Shown one piece after another: positions 21,084-32,716 of a DNA stretch of 64,000 nt. The translations under genes were made by a program, and so were the position numbers. The stretch comes from Mycosphaerelloides madeirae (lineage: Eukaryota; Ascomycota; Dothideomycetes; Mycosphaerellales; Mycosphaerellaceae): NCBI GenBank assembly GCA_002785995.1, contig NHNV01000051.1, forward strand, positions 62,001 through 126,000, written 5' to 3'. Position 1 is the first letter of the stretch. Every line of letters starts with the position of its first letter. The notes under the pieces are model-generated. The model saw only the letters and a list, made by a program, of their open reading frames with translations, made no database searches and had not been told where the DNA came from.

Positions 21084-21836
21084 CTTGAAGGCATTGGAGT
21101 GCGCCACAAAAACGAGATGACAAAGAGAGAAGAAGGAAGGAAAGCAGTTTCCCTGAAGCAAGTGTGCAGAACAGCATCGTGAATGCTTTTGAATTGAACA
21201 GAAACTCTCTTGGTCAGGGTTGTCGATTCTCACGATGAGATCCACTTCATCGTAATCGATTCAGGACGCCTTTTCAGATCCAGAGGGTTATGGGCGTGGT
21301 CACGGTGCCTGGGACCTGACACAGGGCAGTTGGTGACAGTCACGTCTCGATGGTGATGGCGTCGGGCTGCGTCGAGACCACTTCAATGCCAGTGAGCTGT
21401 TTGACTCGCGTTTGCAGGAATTCTGAGTGCCCAATGGTGTTTTCGGATATTTTGGTCGCTGATCGTGGACATGACTCGCATGAACGCTTGCTCCCCGCCG
21501 GAGCAAGCTGAACACATCTGTCATCATGCAGCTTGAGGACGAGAGTTGTGTCCTGCATCTGGTTGATGAGGAACGCTTTGCGGCGCTTCATGAGTCGGTT
21601 GGGTGAGAGTATATCGGAGATGTGTGCGACCGTTCGTGTTTCGCTCGGGCTAGACTGGACGTCAGCGAATCTGGCGGTGCCTCTCGTTGCCGAGTCCAGC
21701 ACCTCGGTCTGGGCCGAAACAACGATGGATACCATCTCGCATTTATGTCATCTTCGATCCAATGAATCGTCCAGCTATAGTGGCCTGATCGGTACGCAGC
21801 GCGAACGCCTGTTCTTCCTGAGTAAAGCGCAGCTCT
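21084..21836. other. Intergenic between CFEM receptor and CBP20
   Basis: 753 bases between same-strand genes. One minus-strand frame of 131 codons (21340-21735) is open but shows no recognisable family, so I do not call it. Confidence 0.4.
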
Positions 21837-22441
21837 CTAGCGGCCCTGGTTGTATTCGTCGGCATAGCGCTGCTGCTCTTCTGCGATCATCCTGCCGTAG
21901 CCGCCTCTACCAGGATCATACTCTTCGCGATACTCGTCTCGCACTTGTCCACCGCTCCTACCCCTGCCATACTGCCTGCCCTCGGTGAAGCCCTCGTCCA
22001 GATCGGTTCTGATGATGCGCTCGTCCAGCTTCGTGCCGCCCACATACTTCAAGCAGTCGAGTGCGTCCTCATGGGAGTAGTACTCGACGAAGCAGAAGCC
22101 ACAGGGCGTCTTGGTGAAGCGGTCCAGGCCCATGACCAGACGCTTGATCTCGCCGCAGGTGCTGAAGAGAGTGTGGATCTGCTCCTCGGTGGTGTAGAAG
22201 GACAGATTGCCGACGTAGAGAGTGGTTGCGTTGGCGAGCTTGTCTTCGACGTCGGGCGATTGAGGACGGCCGTCATTGCTGTCGTCGTTTCGTCGGCGCT
22301 TCTTATGCTGTTGGAGTCGGGGTGAGCATATGCGCGTGGGTGTGTGTGGAGATATAGGGGAGCGTATCTTACCTTACCGATCGCATACGACGATGGCTTA
22401 TCCAGGCGGTCGACCGTGTTTTCCATGCGGAAGGACGGCAT
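21837..22441 (-). CDS. CBC2: Nuclear cap-binding protein subunit 2 (CBP20)
   Basis: Exons 22373-22441 and 21837-22307 give 179 aa. The joined N-terminus reads RLDKPSSYAIGK then HKKRRRNDDSNDGRPQSPD, the usual CBP20 lead-in. The RRM follows with RNP2 TLYVGNLSFYTTEEQI and RNP1 CGFCFVEYYSHEDA, and then the cap-binding tail GTKLDERIIRTDLDEGF and GRQYGRGRSGGQVRDEYREEYD. CBP20 binds the m7G cap with CBP80 in the nucleus and couples capping to splicing and export. The match is close along the whole length. The gene is divergent from NUP82 over only 245 bases, so the two probably share a promoter region. Confidence 0.96.
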
Positions 22442-22686
22442 TGTGCGAGATGTGCGCGTGTGGTGATGTGGTGAGGAAAAGGGAGTGCTTGAAGGTGTCT
22501 TGACGGTTGATGGATGCTTTGTGCGGAACTTCCCATCAGCTCGAGCTTGACACGCGAACTTCAAGCACGCGCTTTGCATGTGACTCTCTATAAACTTCAT
22601 TTGATCTTCGCTTCACTACAAACAACTTCAATACGACTGCCGTCCAACCTGCCATGTGCTCAAGATAGCACACACCACTCGCCGTC
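22442..22686. promoter_or_regulatory. Shared divergent promoter of CBP20 and NUP82
   Basis: 245 bases separate the two start codons. Both products act in nuclear mRNA handling and export. No named factor site is claimed; the assignment rests on geometry alone. Confidence 0.5.
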
Positions 22687-25407
22687 ATGCCCAGAGTCCT
22701 CTCGCGACAGCCGCGATGGCTGGACTACAACTCGCCCGGCTTCGACTTCTTCCAGCCCGACAACAAGGACAAACAGAGGGAAGCTGCGGCCCAAGCGCAC
22801 AGAGATGGACCCGTCAGAAAGATTGCACATCGAGGGAGTGAACTATTCGTTGCCGTGGGCAATGAGCTAAGATGGAGCGACTTGGCCATCTTGAAAGAAG
22901 CTGGGGAGAGCGAGGATTCGAGATATGGCCGACTGAGCGACTCGGGCAAGATACCCGCCTACAAGGTGTGTAGCTGCCTAGGTGTCTGATCACGGATGAG
23001 ATACTGACTGGTATGGCAGATCCTCAAGACACCCACATCGCGGCCCATCCTCCAGATCTCTGTTTCACCCTCTGGAGACTTGATTGCTATCCTGACTTCC
23101 CACACATGCCATGTCTGCGTCTTGCCGCCTAGCGAACACCTTCAGTTCCACGACCGCCAATCCACGAAGCTGCGATCATACCAGGTCGGCCCTACAGCCC
23201 ACGTTATGGAACAGGCCCCGCTTGCAAGCGCTGTCTGGCATCCACTTTCTCCCTCCGGCACCGGCCTGGTCACGGTCACCAAGGATGCGTGTGTACGCTT
23301 ATGGGAACTCGATCAGAACAATAGGAGCACCTTCAATGAGCCAGCTCTCGCTGTCGATCTCCAAAAGCTCGCCAATGCCAGCACTGCCCGTGAAGACTTC
23401 AGTGCAAGTAAATATGGCACCAACAAGGGTTTCTCCGCAGACGAGGTCGAGATGCAAGTTGCTGGAAGTTGCTTTGGAGGCGAGGGAAACGAAGACGAGG
23501 ACGGCTGGTCCAGCATGACCCTCTGGGTTGCTATGACAGAAGGAGACGTCTATGCGCTCTGCCCGTTCTTGCCCTCGAAGTTTTGGGTGCCAGGAACCTT
23601 GCTACCAAGCTTGAGTACCAGTGTCGTGGCCAAAAAGAGGGTCTTGGAGCAAGACCGCCAGGCACTAGAACTTCAGAGAATTGTAGCCCAGCAGCAGAGC
23701 CATTGGCTTGCCGATCTCGACCAACAAGATCCTTCGACCCTTTCCGGCCAATATTTCACTATGGACGTCTTTTCGCGACCAGAGCGAAGTGCCATACCAA
23801 GACTCCAAGGGCCGTTTCAGCTCACCCCTGAACCGGATTTTGGCAAAATCACCGACATACGCGTAGTTGCACCAAAGCTCAACGATGAGTCTTTGTTCGA
23901 TAATGAGGAAGACTTTGAACTTCCGGGCGACGATGGGCTAAGCGTAGGAATTGTTTGTCTGGCCACAAGTACGAGCAAGGTCCACGTCTGCCTGAACATA
24001 GAGGGAGTCGAGGCCGAGTGGCTGCCGACGAGACGCTCGAGAAAGCACTACCTCGATGATGTGGACGCCGTCAAAGACCTCCTGCTATTCCAAACGATCG
24101 ATCTCGCGCGGGTTGATCAGGGCAGCGAGGAATGGTTCCCAACTCTCACCGCATCGCCCAAGGACCGATATGAACTGTTTTCAACACAGCCAACTGGAGT
24201 GTACAGTTTTTCCTTTCGACCTTGGATTACTGGACTCGAGAACGAGCTCTCTGCACCTGGAGATGTGACCGAAGGCGTTGGATTTCGACTCAATGTGCTG
24301 ATGGATTCCTCCCCTACTACGATCGAGGCACTGACCACTCAATTCGAAGAACCTCTACAAGGCGTCAACGCTGCTATTGTAGTCACCGAGAGTCCGAACT
24401 CCGACGTCGGCTACGTCGTGTTGACTGCAGCAGGTAATCAACCATTTGCCGCTGTTCTTGACATCCCATCAACTGCTGTGCATCCATTTACTCCTGATGT
24501 CACCGCTCCAATCGACTCATTGGCCGTCCCGGAGTCACGGGCGCCATATCAGCCCGCCGACATCTTCTTCCAGCAATCAGCGCTACCCGCTCAGCTTGAG
24601 GCATGGCGGCGAGAGAGCATCACCGGAACCAGTGGTGATGTGAAGGCCCAGATCATGTTCTCAGCCTTCACTCTGCAAAAATTTACGGAGGTGCACCGAA
24701 TCCTCAGCAACGAGACGCATCAACTTGGCATCGCAGCTGCAGACCTGTTTCGACGATGCGAGCGCATCGTCAATGAAATAAGAGCCCAGGTGGAGAAGGT
24801 ACGTGATATATCGAACCGCGTCAACAGCGTCACTGGCGAGGACGAATTTCCAGAACAAGCCGTTGGAAGCCCCGAACTTGTCCGAGGTGGCAGAGAGAAA
24901 ATCCAGAAACGCATCCAGGAACGCCAGGAGAAGACCCAGGAGATTCGAGAACGCGTGGAACGACTGCGGAAGAAGATGCGATGCTTTGGATCGAAGGAGA
25001 TGTCAGCGAAGGAGCGAGCATTCGCAGAGGAAGTCGCCAAACTCGAGCACAGCATCTCACCAAGCGGCGAAGATGCACCTACCGGTCCGCTTGCAATTCT
25101 CAAGATGGAGAACAGCAATCTCACAACTGAAACAGAATCGCAAGTTGGAGACGAGGAGGACAGCCTTGCGGCTCGCTTCAAAGCCGTGCAGAGTGTGTAC
25201 AAACAGTTGACTGATCAGGTCGCTGCTGCGCAAAAGGAGTTGGATGCGAAAGGGAATGCGACTTCGCGACCGAATCCGGCTGGAGGAAAACAGGCGGAGT
25301 ATAGGCAGCAGAAACTTGCGCAGGTGTTTGCGCTGTTGGAGCGCGAGACTGCGCTTGTTGATGCGGTCAGTGAGAGGCTGAATAGTTTGCAGTTGGCGAG
25401 TCAGTAG
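22687..25407 (+). CDS. NUP82: Nucleoporin NUP82 (Nup88 family)
   Basis: Exons 22687-22965 and 23020-25407 give 888 aa. The N-terminal half is a beta-propeller with segments such as ISVSPSGDLIAILTSHTCHVCVLPP and ASAVWHPLSPSGTGLVTVTKDACVRLWELD, and a long loop ending DVYALCPFLPSKFWVP, all characteristic of fungal Nup82. The C-terminal third is helical with heptad-like stretches (about residues 660-880), matching the coiled coils that bind Nup159 and Nsp1 on the cytoplasmic face of the pore, where mRNP export is completed. The splice follows GKIPAYK and restores ILKTPTSRPILQ. A start at 22687 (MPRVLSRQPRWLDY) is favoured because it opens the conserved N-terminal segment. Confidence 0.88.
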
Positions 25408-25551
25408 GAATGAGCGTTGGCTTTGTTTTGTTCTGAGCGTGGAGTTGTGGGGTTTGGAGTTGTGGGTTGCATAAGAATGACAAGCCTTTCTGTGTTGTTG
25501 TCACTGCTTCTTTCTTTCCCTGGTTGGATTTATAAGGGGCTATTGTTTCCC

Positions 25552-27671
25552 TCAGACGTCCCCTCCCCCTCCCCTCCTCCCGAGTCCTCTAATATCTCTC
25601 CATAACCCAACACTCACTTCTTTAAGCGCGCCTGTGCTCTCCCAAACAGGATAGATAACACAAATCGTCATACTCGTCCAAACCCATATAAAACTCACTA
25701 CCACCCAGCCCTCAAAGAACGTCCGGCTATATACATATCCTGTCCCGAAGAGCGTAAAAGGCACCAGAATTACAGCTACCAGGATGAAGACTAGGTTTGC
25801 CCCGATAGCGAGTTTCTCGCCTTGGCGTACGGCAATAGGGTCCATGGGCTCCATGTTGCTGGATTCGAGGAAGTCAACGAGGTTGTTTCCCGTGGGGATG
25901 AGAGTGGCGGGTCCGGGGTGAGATGTGGGTTCTTTTTCGCTTTTCTCCGGGGGAGTGAAAGTGGGAGGAGTCACGGCTACGGTTTGAGGTGTAGCTATCC
26001 CTTGAATTTTATTACTTCGCTCGATATGCCGGGCGTCTGTGCTGGTATATTTTGCCGGGAAAATGAAAGTGAGGAGGACACACATAAGCCAGCCCACACC
26101 GAAGGAAGTAACATTCCCGGCTACGGCGTTCGTCGTATCACCCGTCGATGCGATGGAAATTTCCCCAGAGCGTTTCCAAGTCGTGACGAACCAGGCAATG
26201 AGACCGCAGATAAGACCGATCCAAGGGGATGCTATAGCCGCCACGGTTGAAGTTTTCTTCCAAAGAAGAACGAGGCCTACGGGAACCGAAGCACCACCTA
26301 CGATTATGGCCAGCACGGTGAGCAGCCAGGTGAGATTGAGGCCCACGGCGTTGAGGATGCAGCAGAAGCCCGCGAGGACGAGGGCGTAAAAGACGATCCC
26401 GTAGTGGGAGATCTGTACGAGTTTTGAGGAGGTGGCGTCAGGTTTGATGTAGGTTTTGTAGACGTCGAAGGTAAGGAGGGAGCTGACTGCGATGAGTTCG
26501 GCAGAGGTTGAGGAGGTTACGGCCATGAAGAGGAGGATTAGCATTAGGACCGCACCGCCTTGGCCGAGAAGTGCGATCGCCGTAGCAGGGGATGAGAGTC
26601 CAGCGCTGTTCTGTTCGGCCGATAATGGGTTTGGATAGGTTGGAAATCGAGGGTTGCCTGTTAATGCAGCGCATCCGAGACCCATTGCTGTTGCGAAGCC
26701 GAAGGGAATTCCGTACCACGCAATACCTCCCAGGATGTATGCCCTTACGCTCGTCTCCGGGCGGGATGCGATTGCTCGCTGCCAGTAAGCCTGGTCAAGC
26801 CAAACGGTACTGAAGCCAGCGGCGAACAGATCGATGGCAAAGACAAGTCCATCCACAGAGCGGAAGGTAAGATAGCTCCCATCGCCAGCATTCTTTGCGA
26901 TTGGCATTGTCTCGGATGCATCGATAAGCAGATCGTAGAACTTGCTGGGCGAGCCAACCAGATCGCTTGTGGCGTATATCAGGAAGCCAAAGACGAAGAT
27001 GGCGATGAACAGGATAACCGTGTGAATGTAGTCCGCGATGAAAGTCGACCGTAGGCCACCTGCAATAACATACGCAGTCACCACCAACGGTATCAGGAAG
27101 CAGGCAGCATATACGTTCATCCCAGATATAGCCGCAACAACCTGAGACCCTCCAAGTACCAGACACGCTCCAACGAGCATGTTTGTGGCGAGACCATTGA
27201 ACAGGTAGGTCAAATGGGCAATCTTTCCATGCCGGGCGAGTAAGATCTCCGGAAACGTATGCGCTCCGGGGGCATTCGCTTTTATCTTAATCGCGATGAG
27301 GGCGAAAAGTAGAATTTGAAGCGTTCCCATAGCTCCATACCACATCGGACCACAGATGCCATAGGAATAGGCGAAAGTCGAGCTCGTGAGGAGGGTGGCG
27401 GACCAGGTCCAGCTGGAGACGATGCCGGACGCGATGAGGCCTGGTTTGACGGAACGGGAAGCTGTGTTGAATTCTTCGGCTTGTTTGGTTGAGAAGCGTG
27501 TCTTTCAGCTCGGTCAGTTGAGGTTCGATCTTTTGAGGGTTGGGCACTTACGTAGCGGTTTTGAAGCCATGTGATGCCGAGCATCACGAGGGCGAAGATG
27601 CCTCCGATTCCAATGACGATTCCATATCCCGCTCCTTGCGGTAGGACCTGAATACCATCGCCAGCAGCCAT
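25552..27671 (-). CDS. DUR3: Urea active transporter, DUR3-type sodium:solute symporter family
   Basis: Exons 27552-27671 and 25552-27501 give 689 aa. The N-terminus VLPQGAGYGIVIGIGG is the usual DUR3 start. The exon join gives NRYTRFSTKQAEEFNTASRSVKPGLIASGIVSSWTWSATL, where EEFNTA and SRSVKPGL are hallmarks of fungal urea permeases. About 15 hydrophobic helices follow, including ANAPGAHTFPEI and AVTSSTSAELIAVSS. The protein takes up urea, and in yeast polyamines, at the plasma membrane with a cation gradient, and is usually induced when preferred nitrogen is absent. The ATG at 27671 is preferred; another in-frame ATG lies 10 codons upstream at 27701. The gene is convergent with NUP82, with only 144 bases between stops. 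Confidence 0.92.
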
Positions 27672-28489
27672 GGTGAGCTTCTTCAATTCGATGGCAAACA
27701 AGTTAGGGAGAATGAAGAAGAAGCTGATGTTACCTCCAGCACAGTTCGCCTACGTATATCGCCATACTCACATGTTCATCCTCAAACTCAAAGGGTCGAC
27801 AGGGTTCTTGCTCGCATTGTGCAGATAACAGAGCGCAGCCAAGGCCGCAGCCAATCGAATGCTGCCATCAGGGTTATGCTGAATGGTGAACGATAAGATA
27901 CTCTCGTTGAGTGACGGCCGTGACGTCGGACGATAGGCGGTGTCTGCAGGATGAAGCACAAGAGATTGCCGACGGCCAATCTTTCGGCTGTTGTGATAGG
28001 TCAGCGCTGACAACGAGTGTTGCCAGTCTCTTTGCATTTCATTGGCGTCCATTAAATTAACAATGCAGTTTGTATGCAAATAACGCATCTCGATGTAGAC
28101 GGATATCAGACCGATTATGACGGACATTCTCAGCACAAGGGCTATCGCTGATCTGTGGCTTATCAGCATTGACTCTCTCGCTTGGGCAAACGGAGATCTT
28201 GCATACCATTTCGATAGGCTTTCTGCCATCAAGTTGAGATGGAGACGAACAGAACAGTCACCGAGAAGCCGTCTCCAGCGTCGTTACGTCGATCCTTGAT
28301 GGGACTCCAAGGCTGGGAACGAAGACTCGGTGCCAATAATGTCCACACTGACAAGTCAAGATTGGCAGAGCTTCCATTTATCATTGCCTTGGTATAACAG
28401 TCAATCAAAAGACTGGAAAATTCGGTGGCCAAGCACCTTTCGCCCGGATTGAGAATTCGGAGCTGTGCTATCAAGAGCTGTACTGTCGC
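27672..28489. other. Intergenic between DUR3 and polymerase eta
   Basis: 818 bases. A minus-strand frame of 154 codons (27768-28232) is open but has no recognisable pattern. The region should hold the DUR3 promoter; I scanned for GATA-type nitrogen sites only informally and claim none. Confidence 0.4.
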
Positions 28490-30550
28490 TCAACTGAAAG
28501 CCAACCTCCTCTGTCCTTTCTCAGGACCACCGATATTAGCTGGTCTCCCTTTCGTCTTCGGTTTCGAGTTCGACGCAGATGGTTTAGCCAGTGGAATAGC
28601 TTTGGATGGTGGCCTGGGTGGACTTGACTGTTCGTTTTGAAGGTCCTGGGCAAAGTGGTAATCTTCGTGCTCGATTTTGTCGACCTCCAGAATCTGCTTC
28701 TGGCAGCGTTCGCAGTGGTACGAGCCGTCCAATTCGGCGGGTTCATCGTGAGCAGTCATATTCGCTGACGGTGGCGTGGGACTGTCTTCCTGCGCTGATG
28801 GCGGTAGCTCAGAGGGTTCCAGATCTCGCTGCGCTGAAGGTGGAAGTTCTGAAGGTTCGTGATCGAATTGTTCATCAGCAAAGTCGTCCTCGTGTTGATA
28901 AGTCTGCCGATCCTCGTGAACGTCGTGCTCCTGGTGTTGTTCTTCGCTGTCGCTGGGTATGCTTTCGGTTTTCTGTGCAAAGAACGTGGGAATGCCGCCA
29001 ACTTTGATCTTTCGCTTCTTTCGAGCGGGGCCTTTATTTGAAGCATATCCAGACGAGATACTGGAAGTGTTGATGGCTTTGGCTTCATCACCTCGTACGA
29101 GAAAATGGCCAATTCCCATATTGCCGGTAACACCTTCCTCGAAGCCGCCAATTGATAAAGACAAGTTCGCACACGGCCATGCCCTGCCGTCCACGATCAC
29201 CGAGGCTAGAAGTCCTTTGGCCAAGTTGAAGAGAACATCCTCTGTAATGGTTTTGCCCATTGGTATAGAAGTCGACTTGCTCCGCGTTTGTGCTCCCTGT
29301 CGATGATGAAGACTGACCGTCTTCGGTCTTCGTTTGTTTTCGAGCACACCTTCTTCGACCAAGCGCCCGAATATATCAGCAACAAAGATTCGCAGCCATT
29401 TGCACGCCACATCCATACTATTGATACACGGGCGGAAAGATTTGGCAGACAGCATCGACTTGATTTGCGTACGAGGATTCACCTCGCTGCTGTCTTCGCC
29501 GCGAATGACCGAAAATAACCAGGATCCAGTGTCATCTCCGAGCTGCTTCTTCATTTGTTCCAAAGGAACAGAAAGAAGATCCGAGACTGTCTCGGTATTG
29601 AATGCAGCAATCACTTCATCACCTAGTTTGCCTCCGAGATTTCTGATTTTAGTAAACTTGAAGCCAGAAAGGAATTGCTGTACTGCCCGATTTCGAATCA
29701 CAGTCTGCGAATTGGGCTTCTTGTGGCCGGATCCAAGCTTGGCCAGCATTTTATTGGTACTTATGCCAGCACTGCAGGTGTATTTGAGCTCCTTGAATAT
29801 CTTCGCTCGGACATCGCGAACAATTTCTGATGCGATCAAAGTCACAATATCGTCCCAATCTGGGTCCTCCTCTTCTGAGTGCGAGGTATCCAAGTCCACC
29901 AGAGCATCGGCAGCCCAGTCAAGAGCGGTAGTGGGCGGCCTTGGTAATGCTTCCGAAGGATCGTCATAAGGCGGAGGCCCTCGTAGCTCCGGATATCTCT
30001 TCAGTAGAATCGCATGCACCTCAGCGGATAGGTCTAAGAAGACCTCGTCGATCGAAGCCTTCTCGACTCGTTGCTTATCCGCAGGCAAAGCCTCCTTGAT
30101 CACAGCCAAGATCTTTCTGGACTCAATTCGATATGGGTCGAGGCTGACTTTGCGGGTGGCAATCTCCTTCCATGCATCCTCGGAGTAGCTCCACGTGGTG
30201 TCCCCTTCTTTCCAAGTCGCCACGTGCTGGCAGATGATGTCTGGGCACTTCTCTTTGGCTTCCGTAATGGTGACATGTCGGCTCAAGCCATACGCTCGCG
30301 CCGGGTAGTTGATGGCAATCAAGCCCTGCCATTGCTGGACTGCAAGAGGCTGATCCTTGTCGATGTCGAGGCGTACCATCTCACATTGCGCATAGAAGGC
30401 ATCGAGGTCGATATGCGCGATCACACGTAGAGGACAGTTGGTGGCCGAGTGGGCGAGAGTCGAGAGGTGCTTGAAGGTGTATTTGCTGCGTCGTTTCCGT
30501 CTTGTGTTTGGTGAGGCGGGGGACGATGTGAAAGCTTGGGATGAAGCCAT
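28490..30550 (-). CDS. RAD30: DNA polymerase eta (Y-family translesion polymerase)
   Basis: A single exon of 686 aa. The Y-family palm motifs are intact: HIDLDAFYAQCE (Asp48/Asp50 region), INYPARAYGLSRH, and SIDEVFLDLS with the catalytic Asp-Glu pair. The thumb segment CSAGISTNKMLAKLGSGHKKPNSQT is typical of the eta subfamily. The C-terminal part has a UBZ3 ubiquitin-binding zinc finger, YHCERCQKQI...HEDYHFAQDLQ (Cys-x2-Cys and His-x3-His, about residues 610-640), and a final Lys/Arg-rich end, KGQRRLAFS. Polymerase eta inserts A opposite UV thymine dimers at stalled forks after PCNA ubiquitylation. A full QxxLxxFF PCNA-binding box is not visible at the extreme C-terminus. Confidence 0.95.
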   Translation of the reverse strand: MASSQAFTSSPASPNTRRKRRSKYTFKHLSTLAHSATNCPLRVIAHIDLDAFYAQCEMVRLDIDKDQPLAVQQWQGLIAINYPARAYGLSRHVTITEAKEKCPDIICQHVATWKEGDTTWSYSEDAWKEIATRKVSLDPYRIESRKILAVIKEALPADKQRVEKASIDEVFLDLSAEVHAILLKRYPELRGPPPYDDPSEALPRPPTTALDWAADALVDLDTSHSEEEDPDWDDIVTLIASEIVRDVRAKIFKELKYTCSAGISTNKMLAKLGSGHKKPNSQTVIRNRAVQQFLSGFKFTKIRNLGGKLGDEVIAAFNTETVSDLLSVPLEQMKKQLGDDTGSWLFSVIRGEDSSEVNPRTQIKSMLSAKSFRPCINSMDVACKWLRIFVADIFGRLVEEGVLENKRRPKTVSLHHRQGAQTRSKSTSIPMGKTITEDVLFNLAKGLLASVIVDGRAWPCANLSLSIGGFEEGVTGNMGIGHFLVRGDEAKAINTSSISSGYASNKGPARKKRKIKVGGIPTFFAQKTESIPSDSEEQHQEHDVHEDRQTYQHEDDFADEQFDHEPSELPPSAQRDLEPSELPPSAQEDSPTPPSANMTAHDEPAELDGSYHCERCQKQILEVDKIEHEDYHFAQDLQNEQSSPPRPPSKAIPLAKPSASNSKPKTKGRPANIGGPEKGQRRLAFS

Positions 30551-31075
30551 GCTCGTCGCTGTCGTAGTGTATTAAGGTATATTGTATATCATCATGTTCA
30601 ATTCCCAATTCGTGGATCCAAACGCTTTTGGTGCTTGGACAAGGAGAATATTCATTCACTTGGCCATGTGCTGTCGCGTGGAAGGTGGGACGCGTCGGAA
30701 ATAACGTCATCAATTTCTTAGCGCCAAAAAGGGATAGTGCTCGCTCCTGACTTTCTTCCTCGGCCCAATTCAATTCGTTCAGGCAGATGGGTCATACGTC
30801 TGCTACACATCTGTCTACGGACGACGCGTACATCCCCGTAAAGTCTCCTCGACCCACCTGCCCAGATCCACATTGATTGCATGCCATCTCGAGACCTGCC
30901 TGTCGCTTTCCAAATACTTGAAGTATCACCCGACAACGCCAGCATGTCATCGAGCTCTGGCAAATACTTGCGATAGACTACCTGAACCGAAACTTCTTGC
31001 TCAATCCACGCACTCCAGTGCTGTTCTGCAAGAACAAAACTGCTTACTGGTCAGCTACGGGGCTCTCTGTAAACA
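30551..31075. other. Intergenic upstream of polymerase eta
   Basis: 525 bases. A minus-strand open frame with LPELDDMLALSGDTSSIWKA (about 30880-30963) could be part of a second exon of the neighbouring secreted-protein gene, but I could not join it in frame. Confidence 0.35.
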
Positions 31076-31408
31076 TCAACGTTCCACATACCTAAATGCC
31101 TGCTCCTGAGGCACGTCGAAGGAGCGCGAATAGTCGAAAGCATCGAGCAACAAGATCACTTGAAATCCGACCTGAACGTGGCTGGCCACTGAGATCGCAA
31201 TGCTGTCTTGCGGCGTTTGGATCATATGGAAGGAGAGAAAATGCGTATCCACGACTCTATTTTGATACGCGATACCTTCGCCTTCGTGGATCATGAAGCT
31301 TTGCGAACAATTGATTGAGGGACATGTCTGCGTTTGACGAGGGGTCATGCTCGGCGGTGCTGCGACGACCACCAAGTTGAAGAGGAGAGTCAGTAATATC
31401 GCGCGCAT
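31076..31408 (-). CDS. Small secreted protein of unknown function
   Basis: Open frame of 110 aa. It begins with a clear signal peptide (MRAILLTLLFNLVVVAAPPS) followed by a short Cys pair (TCPSINC). The mature part is about 90 residues, without a domain I recognise. The 3' end is uncertain: near the stop, a GTATGT donor at AG|GTATGT (about 31089) followed by a good TTGCAG acceptor about 66 nt later would replace the last four residues (YVER) with a seven-residue tail. Small secreted fungal proteins of this kind are often effectors or cell-wall proteins, but nothing here fixes a role. It stands alone between polymerase eta and a divergent membrane-protein gene. Confidence 0.5.
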   Translation of the reverse strand: MRAILLTLLFNLVVVAAPPSMTPRQTQTCPSINCSQSFMIHEGEGIAYQNRVVDTHFLSFHMIQTPQDSIAISVASHVQVGFQVILLLDAFDYSRSFDVPQEQAFRYVER

Positions 31409-32716
31409 TTCGAATGACGGTCATTGCTGGAACAAAGCTGCCACCGGAGCATTCTGATTCTTACGAGCAAAAGCGGCTCACCAAGATGTGTGACAACAGC
31501 GGGCTCGGCATGTCGAGGCAACGGTATCGAAAACCCATTCTGGATTGATTCTACAGGATACGTACAGACTACTAACAACGCCAAACAACGAAGACGTGTG
31601 CTGCAAGAACCATCGTGAGATGAAGAGCTGATGATAGGCGCCATTTTCCGTAGCAAGCCCAAGGACATTTCCTTTCAGGGTGATCCATGAAGCTTGCCTA
31701 GAGTCGCACTGGACCTAGTCGCTTCTCACGAACAGAATAGGGCACTCATACCGGCATTCACCTTGAAGATAAAACCACCAACAGCACGCATTGCTCAAGT
31801 ATGACGCAACAGCAATGGCTGCCACCCGTTTGCGACTCAAAAGTGTTCCACTCCTGACGAGCTGAAAGAGGCTGATGGGAGAATCCCTCCGCTCGGTCTA
31901 ATACTTGGCAAGTTACAGGCTGATGCTATTCACGGCCGCCACTTATTGACATTCACAGCTACAAGATTAACTGTCCCAGCCTAATGGCTGAACAGCATCA
32001 TGGACGGACAACTGCGGGTTGCGTGGCTTACTCGACATGCCGACCAAGAACGCCTCATGTCTTACATATTAACGGGTCGCTGTGCCAGTCCCACACGGAC
32101 GGCATGGCTGGGTTTGTAGGATATCCTAGCGTGCTGCACGCGCTCGCTCCTACACTACTGCATCCTGCGGCTGAGGCGTAAAGAATATCTTGGCCCATCT
32201 CGACCGAGAGACAACTTCCCGTCACAACACGGAAGACTCTGGAGCACGATTCGCACACGACACCATCAGAAGCTGTGTAGCTCGCTCACAGGATTCAGTA
32301 CCGCCACGCGAATTGCTGCGAGCCTTGCATGATTTCAAGGCATTCATATTGGCTGGCCGTGCCGCATCTGCATGTCTTGCCTGCAACCTGAGCTTGATTC
32401 TACCGACGGCGTCCCGCACACTTTCTATTGGATCTGTTGCACTTAGTTGTGTAGCGATTCGTCGATCTGGACCTTATCTGGCCCCAGCCCTCCAAACCAT
32501 TCCCTGAGGCTCCGCGATCAAACTGAAGGCAGCTGAACTTCCAACTTTGAATTCCTGTCCAGACATCGACATTTCCTCTTTCGACCTCTGGCATCACAAA
32601 TTGCTCTCAGAACACTGTTTTTGGACCATCTGCGAGCACCCGCGCATTTAGACGGGTAGCCACATCCGACATCAGGCTGACGGGTTCTGTGCGACCAGTG
32701 CCCGGCGGCAGCAAAC
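31409..32716. other. Divergent intergenic region
   Basis: 1.3 kb between the start of the small secreted protein gene (-) and the large membrane protein gene (+). Frames are short and unconvincing; it probably contains both promoters. Confidence 0.45.

Noticed and set aside
21340..21735. Minus-strand open frame of 131 codons between the CFEM receptor and CBP20
   Set aside because: No family pattern, no splice partners, and a competing plus-strand frame in the same place; length is within chance expectation.
27768..28232. Minus-strand open frame of 154 codons upstream of DUR3
   Set aside because: Lies in the expected DUR3 promoter/5' UTR and has no recognisable motif.
30718..30963. Open frame with LPELDDMLALSGDTSSIWKA as a second exon of the small secreted protein gene
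   Set aside because: The visible donor and acceptors do not join it in frame; a stop follows quickly in the frame that splicing would give.
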